Source: Marinobacter vulgaris | GTDB taxonomy: Bacteria > Pseudomonadota > Gammaproteobacteria > Pseudomonadales > Oleiphilaceae | Assembly: GCF_003344045.1 (NCBI RefSeq) | Contig: NZ_QFWX01000003.1 | Location: forward strand, 186,001 to 250,000 | Direction of reading: 5' to 3' | DNA: 64,000 nt | Shown: one piece after another, positions 34,820 to 42,874 of the stretch | Numbering within the stretch: the first letter of the stretch is position 1 | Layout of the letters: the number at the start of each line of letters is the position of its first letter | Notes under the pieces: generated by a model | What the model saw: the letters and a program-made list of their open reading frames with translations, nothing else | The model's database searches: none | Told to the model about the DNA's origin: nothing | Translations under genes and position numbers: made by a program

Positions 34820-36127
34820 GTGGGAGTCCAACAAAAGAAAATAGCTGTCCACGATCTTGAAATCGGCATGTTCGTGTCGGATCTGGATCGCCCGTGGCAC
34901 CAGACCCCTTTCCCGATCCAGGGTTTCCACATCCGCTCCCAGGATGACATCCGTTCACTGGTTTCCCACTGCAAATGGGTGATCATTGATGTTGCGGAAA
35001 TCCGCGAGGGTATCGAGCAGAACAGAGCGAGTAATCGCCAGTTCGCGGACAGACCCCGGCGCCCAGGGAGCCATCGGGAAGCGATACAGCTACCGCCACT
35101 GAGCATCAGGGAGCCGGTCCGCTACGAAAATGTCACCACCATGAAGAAAGAGCTCAAGGTGTCCAGAAAGGTAATGATGGATGCCGAGGCTTCTCTTCAT
35201 CATGTGTTTGAGGCTGTAAAAGAGGGGGCCGTCCCGGATTTGCAGGAGGTGGCCACCGTGACCCGCAGGATGGTCGCCAGTGCCGCCCGTAACCCGGATG
35301 CGCTGCTGTGGCTCAGCCGAACACGGCACCATGACAACTACACTTATCGTCATTCACTGAACACCGCCATATGGGCTCTGGTTTGTGGGCGTCAGCTTGG
35401 CCTGAATGAAGGCCTTCTGAACCACCTGGGGTTGGGATGTCTGCTGTCGCAGATTGGCAAACTGGACCTCCCGGACCATATTCTGCGCAATGAAGGCAAG
35501 CTGGACGCGGAAGATTTCACGACCTATCGCAATTATGTTGAGAAAGGCGTGGCCAGGTTGGCGGACACCGGGGTATCCCGGGCAGTTGTCAGCGTTGTCC
35601 AGGGACATCGGGAGCGCCATAACGGTTCAGGGTTTCCGGAAGGCGTTCGGGGCGACCGGATTCCACTGCTGGCCAAGGTTGCCGGGCTGGCGGAGTACTT
35701 TGAGACCCTGATTGGTCCCCGTGATGGCGAAGAGCCGATGACGCCCGCTCGCGCCGTGAATCTGCTGTATGACATGCGCAATATCGAGTTTCAGGAAGAC
35801 CTGGTGGAGCAGTTTATTCAGGCCATTGGGATCTATCCGACGGGCAGTCTGGTTGAGTTGACGGATGGTCAGCGGGGCATCGTGGTTTCCCACACACCGG
35901 AGCGTCGCCTGTGGCCGAAGGTGATGGTGATGACTGATCGGGACCATCAGCCGCTCAAATCTGCCCGGATTGTGGACTTGGCCAAATACAACGAAAGCCG
36001 CGGCGCCCACGACGCCCTTTCCATCGCCGAGTGCCTGCCCCACGGCACTGAGGGACTGCATCCGGAACATTACGATGTGACCGGGGCTGAATCCCGCTGG
36101 AGCCTGGCCCGTATCGTTGGCGCCTGA
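34820..36127 (+). CDS. DUF3391 plus degenerate HD-GYP domain protein
   Basis: 435 residues from GTG 34820 (AGGGG about 8 nt upstream). An N-terminal DUF3391 segment (KIAVHDLEIGMFVSDLDRPW) precedes an HD-GYP-like domain at about 150-335. The first His (YRHSLNTA) is kept. The HDIGK motif is SQIGK at 210-214, and HHExxDGxGYP is HRERHNGSGFP at 263-273. Losing the HD pair and one His should prevent metal-dependent c-di-GMP hydrolysis, so it is probably a pseudoenzyme acting as sensor or partner. Its position next to a PilZ gene fits c-di-GMP signalling. Confidence 0.82.
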   Translation: MGVQQKKIAVHDLEIGMFVSDLDRPWHQTPFPIQGFHIRSQDDIRSLVSHCKWVIIDVAEIREGIEQNRASNRQFADRPRRPGSHREAIQLPPLSIREPVRYENVTTMKKELKVSRKVMMDAEASLHHVFEAVKEGAVPDLQEVATVTRRMVASAARNPDALLWLSRTRHHDNYTYRHSLNTAIWALVCGRQLGLNEGLLNHLGLGCLLSQIGKLDLPDHILRNEGKLDAEDFTTYRNYVEKGVARLADTGVSRAVVSVVQGHRERHNGSGFPEGVRGDRIPLLAKVAGLAEYFETLIGPRDGEEPMTPARAVNLLYDMRNIEFQEDLVEQFIQAIGIYPTGSLVELTDGQRGIVVSHTPERRLWPKVMVMTDRDHQPLKSARIVDLAKYNESRGAHDALSIAECLPHGTEGLHPEHYDVTGAESRWSLARIVGA

Positions 36128-36298
36128 GTGCACCGGTGATACGGATGATCAAAAAAGCGATGCCGGGCTATCGTTGATCAGCAGCCCGGATTTTCCTCCT
36201 GATTCTCTTCCCGATTTGCCGACGGCGCGCTGCCTACTTGAATTCCTCTTTTCCTGCCACAACCTATAGCTACCTGTTTTTATTCCTCTGGATTCCTT

Positions 36299-37246
36299 AT
36301 GACCAACGCACTGGAAATTGAAGGTCTCGTCAAGACCTATGGCGACGGCTTTGAAGCCCTGAAGGGTATTGATCTTCATGTGGCCGAGGGCGACTTTTTC
36401 GCGCTGCTCGGGCCCAACGGTGCCGGCAAGTCCACCACGCTTGGTATTGTCTGTTCCCTGGTGAACAAGAGTGCAGGCAAGGTGCGTGTTTTCGGGTCCG
36501 ACATCGATACCCATCTTTCGGACGCCAAGCTGAACCTGGGTGTCGTGCCCCAGGAATTCAACTTCAACCAGTTCGAGAAGGTGTTTGACATCGTCACCAC
36601 CCAGGCTGGCTACTACGGCATTCCGCTGAAGAAAGCATCGGAGTCTGCCGAGAAGTATCTGCGTCAGCTGGGGCTCTGGGACAAGCGCAATACCCCGGCG
36701 ATGATGTTGTCCGGCGGCATGAAGCGGCGTCTGATGATTGCCCGGGCGCTGGTGCATGAGCCGAAACTGCTGATTCTGGATGAGCCCACTGCGGGGGTGG
36801 ATATCGAGCTGCGGCGCTCCATGTGGACGTTCCTGGAAGAAATGAACCGCCGGGGCACCACCATCATTCTCACAACGCACTACCTGGAAGAGGCCGAAGC
36901 CCTGTGTCGGAATATTGCAATTATTGATCATGGCCGTATTTTGCGGAACACCAGCAAGCGGGAGCTGCTGCAGCAGCTGAGTTCGGAAACCTTTGTACTG
37001 GATACCGCCGAGCCGCTCGACAAAGCGCCGGTACTTGATGGCTTCTTCAGCCATCTGGATGACGAGGGTGCCATGGTGGTGGATGTGCAAAAGGGCCAGA
37101 GCCTCAATGGCATGTTCATTCAGCTGGAAAAGCTGGGCATCCGCGTGGTCAGCATGCGTACCAAAGCCAACCGCCTGGAAGAGCTGTTCATTCGCATGGT
37201 GGAGGACAACAACACCAGTGCCGCCAGCAGGGGAGACGCGGCATGA
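36299..37246 (+). CDS. ABC-2 type exporter ATP-binding protein (YadG/NodI-like)
   Basis: 315 residues: Walker A GPNGAGKST near 42-50, signature LSGGMKRRLMIARALVHEP, Walker B LLILDEPTAGVD, switch TTHYLEEAE. The last 75 residues form the extra C-terminal domain of DrrA/YadG-type ATPases. Its stop overlaps the permease start (ATGA), so they are one exporter. The substrate is unknown. Confidence 0.9.
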   Translation: MTNALEIEGLVKTYGDGFEALKGIDLHVAEGDFFALLGPNGAGKSTTLGIVCSLVNKSAGKVRVFGSDIDTHLSDAKLNLGVVPQEFNFNQFEKVFDIVTTQAGYYGIPLKKASESAEKYLRQLGLWDKRNTPAMMLSGGMKRRLMIARALVHEPKLLILDEPTAGVDIELRRSMWTFLEEMNRRGTTIILTTHYLEEAEALCRNIAIIDHGRILRNTSKRELLQQLSSETFVLDTAEPLDKAPVLDGFFSHLDDEGAMVVDVQKGQSLNGMFIQLEKLGIRVVSMRTKANRLEELFIRMVEDNNTSAASRGDAA

Positions 37247-38016
37247 GAACAGATGCGATGCTGACTGCCTACAAGACCATCGTCACCCGCGAGATCCGCC
37301 GTTTCACCCGGATATGGCCACAAACCCTGTTGCCGCCGGCGGTCACCATGACCCTGTACTTCATCATTTTCGGCAATCTTATCGGCTCCCGTATCGGCGT
37401 GATGGACGGCTTTGACTATATGTCGTTCATCGTTCCGGGATTGATCATGATGGCGGTGATTACCAGCTCCTATTCCAACGTGGTGTCGTCGTTTTTCTCC
37501 ATGAAGTTCCAGCGCAGCATTGAGGAGCTGCTGGTGTCACCGGTACCCAACTGGATCATTCTGGCCGGCTATGTCACCGGCGGCATGTCCCGGGGGCTGG
37601 GGATTGGCCTGATCGTGACGCTGTTATCGCTGGGCTTCACCGACCTGTCGATTCATCATCTGCCCATGGTGATCCTGACGGTATTCCTTACCTCGGCCCT
37701 GTTCTCACTGGGTGGTTTCATCAATGCCATGCTGGCCACCAAGTTCGATGACATTTCCATTGTGCCGACATTTATTCTGACACCACTGACGTATCTGGGC
37801 GGGGTGTTCTATTCCATCGATATGCTGCCCGGTTTCTGGCAGGGAGTGTCGATGATCAACCCCATTCTCTACATGGTGAATGCCTTCCGCTATGGCATTC
37901 TGGGGGTGTCGGATGTCAATCCCTACATTGCCCTTGCTATGATTGTGGTGTTCATCACCATTCTGTCTGCTGTTTCCCTGCGCATGCTGGCGCGCGGCAA
38001 GGGCATTCGTCACTGA
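37243..38016 (+). CDS. ABC-2 type exporter permease (YadH-like)
   Basis: 257 residues with six helices and the ABC-2 signature around FDDISIVPTFILTPLTYLGGVFYS and LPGFWQGVSMINPILYMVNAFRYGILG. It is translationally coupled to the ATPase by a 4-bp overlap. It is predicted to export a lipid, polysaccharide or drug-like compound. Confidence 0.9.
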   Translation: MRTDAMLTAYKTIVTREIRRFTRIWPQTLLPPAVTMTLYFIIFGNLIGSRIGVMDGFDYMSFIVPGLIMMAVITSSYSNVVSSFFSMKFQRSIEELLVSPVPNWIILAGYVTGGMSRGLGIGLIVTLLSLGFTDLSIHHLPMVILTVFLTSALFSLGGFINAMLATKFDDISIVPTFILTPLTYLGGVFYSIDMLPGFWQGVSMINPILYMVNAFRYGILGVSDVNPYIALAMIVVFITILSAVSLRMLARGKGIRH

Positions 38017-38037
38017 TCTCTGGTTTCAGGATTTTTC

Positions 38038-38856
38038 ATGGCCCTTTTCGATGCTCCGCTGGGCAAATCCAGCGACTACCCGGACGCCTACGATCCGCAA
38101 CAGTTGTTTCCGGTTGCCAGGGATGAAAACCGGCGCCGTATTGGTCTGGGTGATGGCCGCTGGCCCTGGTTCGGTGAGGACCTGTGGCAGGCCTGGGAAA
38201 TTTCCTGGCTGCGCCCCGGCGGTGTTCCCGCAGTGGCCTGGGCGGAACTGCGTGTGCCCTCGGCATCGCCATCCATCATTGAGTCCAAGTCCCTGAAGTT
38301 GTATCTGAATTCCCTGAACCAGACGGTGTTTTCCTCCGCGGACCAAGTCAGGGACGTCATCGCCCGCGATCTGTCCAGTGCCAGTGGCGCCTCGGTGGCG
38401 GTGACTCTGCACAGTGTCGACCAGGGGGCGAGGGCAGTCGGGCGGCCGGAGGGTTTTGTGCTCATCGACGACGAAGAGCCCGCTTCCGTGGGTTATGACT
38501 ACAACCCGGACTGCCTGTCGGCCAGTGGCGATGTGGTTTCGGAGAAGCTTTGCTCGCACCTGCTGAAGAGTAATTGCCCGGTAACCGGCCAACCAGACTG
38601 GGCGACAGTGCTGATCGACTACACCGGCCCGGCCATGGACCGGGCCGGACTGCTCCAGTACATCGTGAGCTTTCGCCAGAAGCAGGACTTCCATGAACAT
38701 TGTGTGGAAACCCTGTTTACCGACCTGATGGCACGTTGCCAGCCACAGCAACTGTCAGTCTGCGCGCGGTACACCCGACGGGGTGGCCTGGATATCAACC
38801 CGTGGCGCAGCACGCAGCCGGAGGATGCTGCGGGGCCCCGGTTGATCAGGCAGTAG
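38038..38856 (+). CDS. queF: NADPH-dependent 7-cyano-7-deazaguanine reductase (QueF), long form
   Basis: 272 residues. QueF reduces preQ0 to preQ1 in queuosine synthesis. The substrate-binding ESKSLKLYLNSLNQT, the active-site Cys in KSNCPVTGQPDWATV and the QKQDFHEHCVE segment are present, so both the Cys that forms the thioimide and the acid-base Asp should be in place. Length fits the two-domain proteobacterial form. It follows the exporter permease by 21 bp and may be on its transcript; queA and tgt of the same pathway are at 52.8-55 kb. Confidence 0.93.
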   Translation: MALFDAPLGKSSDYPDAYDPQQLFPVARDENRRRIGLGDGRWPWFGEDLWQAWEISWLRPGGVPAVAWAELRVPSASPSIIESKSLKLYLNSLNQTVFSSADQVRDVIARDLSSASGASVAVTLHSVDQGARAVGRPEGFVLIDDEEPASVGYDYNPDCLSASGDVVSEKLCSHLLKSNCPVTGQPDWATVLIDYTGPAMDRAGLLQYIVSFRQKQDFHEHCVETLFTDLMARCQPQQLSVCARYTRRGGLDINPWRSTQPEDAAGPRLIRQ

Positions 38857-38867
38857 GGTGAAATGCT

Positions 38868-40304
38868 TCAGTAACTTCCTTCCTGGCGCAGGCGGTCGGC
38901 GGCATCTTCCAGGGCGCTCAGGATGGACGCCCGTTCCCGCTCGGTAACTTTCTCGGAATCCAGGTACATGGCAAACCCGCTGTGCTCATGCTCCAGAAAG
39001 CTGCGGTTGGGACCCATGTCGCGGCGGAAATCCACCACTTCGTAGATGGCTACTGGGCGGCCGAAGCCTTTCACGGTAGTCTCACCCTTGTCACGGCACA
39101 TGATGCGGTCTTTGATCAGCGAGAAGGTTTCATGGGAGATCAGGATCTCACCCGGCTCTGCGAGGGACTCCAGGCGGCTGGCAAGGTTCACTTCCTTGCC
39201 GATGATGGTGTAATCCATGCGGTTTTCGGCGCCGAAGTTGCCCACGGTGGTGTACCCGGTGCTGATACCCATGCGGATTTCCAGAGGCGTCTTGATGCCC
39301 TGGCTGCGCCATTTCTGGCGCATGATTTTCATGTGTTTGCGCATTTCCACGGCCATGGATACACAGGCGAAGGCATCCTCTTTCTGGCCGCGGCTGGAGG
39401 GGTCACCAAAGAAGATCATGATGGAGTCACCGACAAATTTGTCGATGGTCCCGCCGTATTTGAGGGCGACCTCAGACATCTCATTGAAGTAGTGGTTCAG
39501 TAGCTCGGTCAGTGCCTCCGGTTCCATCTCCTCGGACAGTTCCGTAAAACCCTTGATGTCGGAGAAAAACACCGCCAGTTTCTTGCGCTGGGTCTCCAGC
39601 CGCACGTCCCGCTCACCGGTAAAAATGGACTGCCATACCTGGGGAGAGAGGTATTTGGACAGCTTCTGGGACAGTGCGATGGACTGTTCACGTTGATTCT
39701 GAATCTGGGTCTTTGCCATCATCAAGGCACGAGCCTGCTGATGGGAATACAGGGCAGTGACGCAGATATAGAGGCCGGTGGCCACTATTGAGATAATGCT
39801 GGTAATCATCGGCGACTGGAACGAGTCTGCCGGGCCGGCAATGGCCACACCGATGGCGCAGCTGGCCGCCATGATAACTGTGCCGAACAGCCACTGGCGG
39901 ATTCCGCCAATGATCAGGCAGCTGAACATCAGCATCAGCGCCACGGCGATCGATGGGATGGCAATCAGCCCGATGCAACCGGCGAACCCGCCGCCGATGG
40001 CGCAATCCACCAGGAGCATTTTCTGGCGGATACGGGATGAGTTGCGGAAAAAGGTGCGGCGGGTCAGCTGATTGGCGATGTGAGGCCAGATGAGAGCGCC
40101 GGCGAGTAGCCATAGCATCCAGAGGTCAAAGACCTTTTGTAGCATGCCCGAAACGATGATGGCCCCGGTCGCCGTGTATGCCAGAATTCTGCCGTTATAA
40201 TCCGGCATGGGGGGAATGGCAATCGGGTTGTTCTGGGAATCCGGGGCAACATATTTGCCGGCGGCGGGGCTGGCCTTGCGCAAATCAATCGGTGCACTCA
40301 TCAT
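38868..40304 (-). CDS. cyaB: Adenylate cyclase, MASE2 plus class III catalytic domain (CyaB-type)
   Basis: 478 residues. An N-terminal MASE2 region of six helices (about 40-195) is followed by the class III cyclase domain: metal Asp in FFSDIKGFTELSEEM near 245-257, second metal Asp in TIDKFVGDSIMIFFGDP, and adenine- and transition-state-binding residues in MDYTIIGKEVNLASRLE. All catalytic residues look intact. It makes cAMP, in Pseudomonas feeding Vfr; whether the same holds here is inference. Two ATGs (40304, 40301) start it. It is convergent with queF, 11 bp apart. Confidence 0.9.
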   Translation of the reverse strand: MMSAPIDLRKASPAAGKYVAPDSQNNPIAIPPMPDYNGRILAYTATGAIIVSGMLQKVFDLWMLWLLAGALIWPHIANQLTRRTFFRNSSRIRQKMLLVDCAIGGGFAGCIGLIAIPSIAVALMLMFSCLIIGGIRQWLFGTVIMAASCAIGVAIAGPADSFQSPMITSIISIVATGLYICVTALYSHQQARALMMAKTQIQNQREQSIALSQKLSKYLSPQVWQSIFTGERDVRLETQRKKLAVFFSDIKGFTELSEEMEPEALTELLNHYFNEMSEVALKYGGTIDKFVGDSIMIFFGDPSSRGQKEDAFACVSMAVEMRKHMKIMRQKWRSQGIKTPLEIRMGISTGYTTVGNFGAENRMDYTIIGKEVNLASRLESLAEPGEILISHETFSLIKDRIMCRDKGETTVKGFGRPVAIYEVVDFRRDMGPNRSFLEHEHSGFAMYLDSEKVTERERASILSALEDAADRLRQEGSY

Positions 40305-40511
40305 TTCAGGGACGAATCCGCGGGGTAGCGAAGGCTTTGTTGCTGGCTCATAAACCGTCTATTGATTGTTTTTTTGGTTTTCGGGGTGGATAAAACCGTG
40401 TTCATCGTGGAAAGTACTTAGACCAAAGACTAACAGCAAACCATCTGTCCCACAATTCGTAAGGGTGTTCAGCTCCGTCCAACGGTATATATCCGATCAA
40501 AGCGAGACATT

Positions 40512-41069
40512 ATGACTGCAGTAATGGATGCATTGTTGAACCGCGCCTCTGAGCCGCGTCTGGAAGCACCAGCACCGGATGCAGAAACGCTCGAGAAAGT
40601 ATTTGCCTGTGCTGCCAGGGCACCGGATCATGCCCTTTTGCGGCCCTGGCGCTACCTGGTTATCGAAGGTGATGCAGCGTTGAGTGCCCTGGGCGACGTG
40701 TTTGCGTCAACCTGCGACGATGATGCGCCGGAGAAAGCACGGGAAAAGCTCAGGAAGAAAGCGTTGAGAGCCCCCATGGTTATTGTTGGTATCGCCTCTC
40801 ATCAGATGCATCCCAAGGTGCCGGAAATCGAGCAGACCATGTCGGCTGCGGTGGGTATGGGCTTTCTGCTTCTGGCCCTTGAGGCTGCTGGCTATGGTGG
40901 GATGTGGCGAACAGGTGATCTGGCTTACCACCCGGACGTTGCCAAGGGCCTGGGTCTGGGCGATCACGAAATCATCACCGGATTTCTTTATGCCGGCAGC
41001 GTCAGTTCGGAAAAGCCCGCAGTGCCAAGGCCCCACCAGAAAGAGTTTGTTAGTCGCTGGCCGCAATAG
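40512..41069 (+). CDS. Nitroreductase family protein, YdjA-like
   Basis: 185 residues of the FMN-dependent nitroreductase fold: LLNRASEPRLEAPAP, ARAPDHALLRPWRYLVIEG with FMN-phosphate-binding Arg, AAVGMGFLLLALEAAGYGGMWRTG and a C-terminal GFLYAG. The length and the RAPDHALLRPW pattern match E. coli YdjA. It is predicted to act as an NAD(P)H-dependent oxidoreductase with unknown physiological substrate. It lies upstream of the flagellar operon but before its sigma-54 promoter. Confidence 0.9.
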   Translation: MTAVMDALLNRASEPRLEAPAPDAETLEKVFACAARAPDHALLRPWRYLVIEGDAALSALGDVFASTCDDDAPEKAREKLRKKALRAPMVIVGIASHQMHPKVPEIEQTMSAAVGMGFLLLALEAAGYGGMWRTGDLAYHPDVAKGLGLGDHEIITGFLYAGSVSSEKPAVPRPHQKEFVSRWPQ

Positions 41070-41192
41070 TTGCCGGCGGTTGCCCCTGCCAGTTCCGGCG
41101 GGGGAAACCCCTTGCCGCTTTAATAATAGTTCCCGCCCTCTGACTGCCCCGGGTTCCGCTTCAGGCCCCGCCCCGCAACAACTTCTGAAAAC

Positions 41193-41209
41193 TGGCATTG
41201 CGATTGCTT
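41193..41209 (+). promoter_or_regulatory. Sigma-54 promoter of the flgB operon
   Basis: TGGCATTGCGATTGCTT matches the -24/-12 consensus TGGCAC-N5-TTGCW, with GG at 41194-41195 and GC at 41206-41207, exactly 12 bp apart. Transcription would start near 41219, about 54 bp before flgB. RpoN control with FleQ/FleR-type activators is usual for this operon in Pseudomonas relatives. Confidence 0.8.
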
Positions 41210-41272
41210 TTGGTTTTGCGTAAAGCACAAACGGCAATACGAACAACGCCGGGTGCAGGAATCGGAGGAACT

Positions 41273-41671
41273 ATGGCTATTTCCCTGGACAAAGCATTAG
41301 GCATTCATCAGCACGCCCTGGAAGGCCGGGTCAAGCGTGCCGAGGTGCTGGCGAACAATCTCGCCAATGCAGACACGCCGGGCTACAAAGCTCGGGATAT
41401 CGACTTTCAGGCGATGATGCAAAAGGCTCAGGAGGGCATGAGCGGATTCGGCATGAGCCGGACTCACGAGTCGCACATGGATACGTCAACCATGGGCCAG
41501 GACAGCGAATTGCTGTACCGGATTCCGCATCAGCCATCAGTGGATGGCAATACGGTGGATTCGCAGCAGGAGCAGACCCGTTTCATGCGCAACGCCATGG
41601 ATTACCAGGCCAGTTTCCAGTTCCTGAACGGAAAAGTCACCGGCATCAAAAAGGCACTCTCGGGTCAATGA
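41273..41671 (+). CDS. flgB: Flagellar basal-body rod protein FlgB
   Basis: 132 residues: conserved rod-protein start MAISLDKALGIHQHALEGR, the ANNLANADTPGYKARDIDF motif at about 24-42, and a C-terminal helix (MDYQASFQFLNGKVTGIKKAL). It forms the proximal rod. ATG 41273 has a CGGAGGAA ribosome-binding site; an in-frame upstream ATG at 41198 lies inside the sigma-54 promoter and is not used. First gene of flgBCDEFGHIJKL. Confidence 0.95.
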   Translation: MAISLDKALGIHQHALEGRVKRAEVLANNLANADTPGYKARDIDFQAMMQKAQEGMSGFGMSRTHESHMDTSTMGQDSELLYRIPHQPSVDGNTVDSQQEQTRFMRNAMDYQASFQFLNGKVTGIKKALSGQ

Positions 41672-41705
41672 TCCGGGCGCAGTCATCTAACTGAGGAGCA
41701 ACACC

Positions 41706-42155
41706 ATGTCACTGGGTAGCATTTTCGATATCGCCGGGTCCGGCATGACAGCCCAGTCACTGCGGCTGAATACCACTGCGTCCAACATCGCCAACGCCGA
41801 GACTGCCAGTTCCAGTACCGAGCAGACCTATCGTGCCCGCAAGCCGGTGTTCGCCGCCATCCAGCAGTCCATGCTGAACCCGTCCCAGCAGGGCCAGGCC
41901 TTCGGCAGCGAAGAAGGTCCTGGTGCCGGCGTTCGCGTTGAGGGCATCGTAGAAAGTGATGCCGAGCTGCAGATGCGTTACCAGCCTGATCATCCCGCGG
42001 CCAACGAAGAGGGGTATGTGTATTACCCCAACGTGAATGTGGTTGAGGAGATGGCAGACATGATGTCTTCATCCCGCAGCTTCCAGATGAATGTGGACAT
42101 CATGAACAGCGCCAAATCCATGATGCAGCGCATCCTGACCCTGGGTCAGCAGTAA
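41706..42155 (+). CDS. flgC: Flagellar basal-body rod protein FlgC
   Basis: 149 residues: MSLGSIFDIAGSGMTAQSLR, LNTTASNIANAETASSSTEQ, and the conserved tail NVVEEMADMMSSSRSFQMNV ending in a coiled-coil helix. It forms the rod with FlgB, FlgF and FlgG. 34 bp after flgB, with a GAGGAGC ribosome-binding site. Confidence 0.95.
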   Translation: MSLGSIFDIAGSGMTAQSLRLNTTASNIANAETASSSTEQTYRARKPVFAAIQQSMLNPSQQGQAFGSEEGPGAGVRVEGIVESDAELQMRYQPDHPAANEEGYVYYPNVNVVEEMADMMSSSRSFQMNVDIMNSAKSMMQRILTLGQQ

Positions 42156-42173
42156 CCGAGCGAGGATTGAATC

Positions 42174-42848
42174 ATGAGCGCAATTAACCCGGCAGACGCC
42201 TCGGATGTGCTGAGCAAGTTCAAGCTCGATCAGCAGCAGACCAAAAGCGGCAATGAGCTTGGCAAGAACGAGTTCATGGAGCTGATGATTGCCCAGTTGA
42301 AGAACCAGAACCCCCTGGAGCCCCAGGACAACGGCGAGTTCATCTCCCAGCTGGCACAGTTCAGCTCCCTGGAAGAGATGCAGGGGCTGTCCGGCAGTGT
42401 CGACGATGTGGCAAACCAGTTCCGCTCCACCCAGGCCCTGCAGGCCTCCGCCATGGTGGGCCGCAGCGTTCTGGCGCCATCCTCGGTGGGAATCCTGGGT
42501 GCTGACGGTGAGATCTCGGGCAACGTGGAGGTTCCGGCCAGCACATCCGGCCTGAGAATTTCCATCGAGAATCCGTCCGGCGAGCGTGTGCGACAGATTG
42601 ACATGGGTTCACAGCAGGCCGGTGTGACCGGGTTCAGCTGGGACGGCAAGGACGGTAACGGCAACAGTTTGCCTCCCGGCCCCTACAAGGTGGTGGCTGA
42701 GGCCTCCTACCCGGAAGGCCCTGAACAGCTTGGCACCATGATGAGTGCCAACGTTGACAGCGTCTCACTGGGCAAGGGCGGCAGTATTACGCTGAATCTG
42801 GCAGGAATGGGCTCCATCGCTCTGTCAGAAGTCGAGCAGATTAATTGA
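42174..42848 (+). CDS. flgD: Flagellar hook-assembly scaffold FlgD
   Basis: 224 residues. The N-terminal hook-capping region (KNEFMELMIAQLKNQNPLEP, NGEFISQLAQFSSLEEMQGL) is followed by FlgD Ig-like and Tudor-like domains (FSWDGKDGNGNSLPPGPYKV). FlgD caps the growing hook and is removed at completion. Typical length. GAGGATT ribosome-binding site, 18 bp after flgC. Confidence 0.95.
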   Translation: MSAINPADASDVLSKFKLDQQQTKSGNELGKNEFMELMIAQLKNQNPLEPQDNGEFISQLAQFSSLEEMQGLSGSVDDVANQFRSTQALQASAMVGRSVLAPSSVGILGADGEISGNVEVPASTSGLRISIENPSGERVRQIDMGSQQAGVTGFSWDGKDGNGNSLPPGPYKVVAEASYPEGPEQLGTMMSANVDSVSLGKGGSITLNLAGMGSIALSEVEQIN

Positions 42849-42874
42849 TACCGGTGAAAAATCAGGGGTGAAGT

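Noticed and set aside
36149..37090. A 313-codon open frame on the minus strand antisense to the ABC ATPase
   Set aside because: It is complementary to a well-supported ATPase with all motifs, has no recognisable protein content and no ribosome-binding site; high G/C at third positions keeps the antisense frame open.
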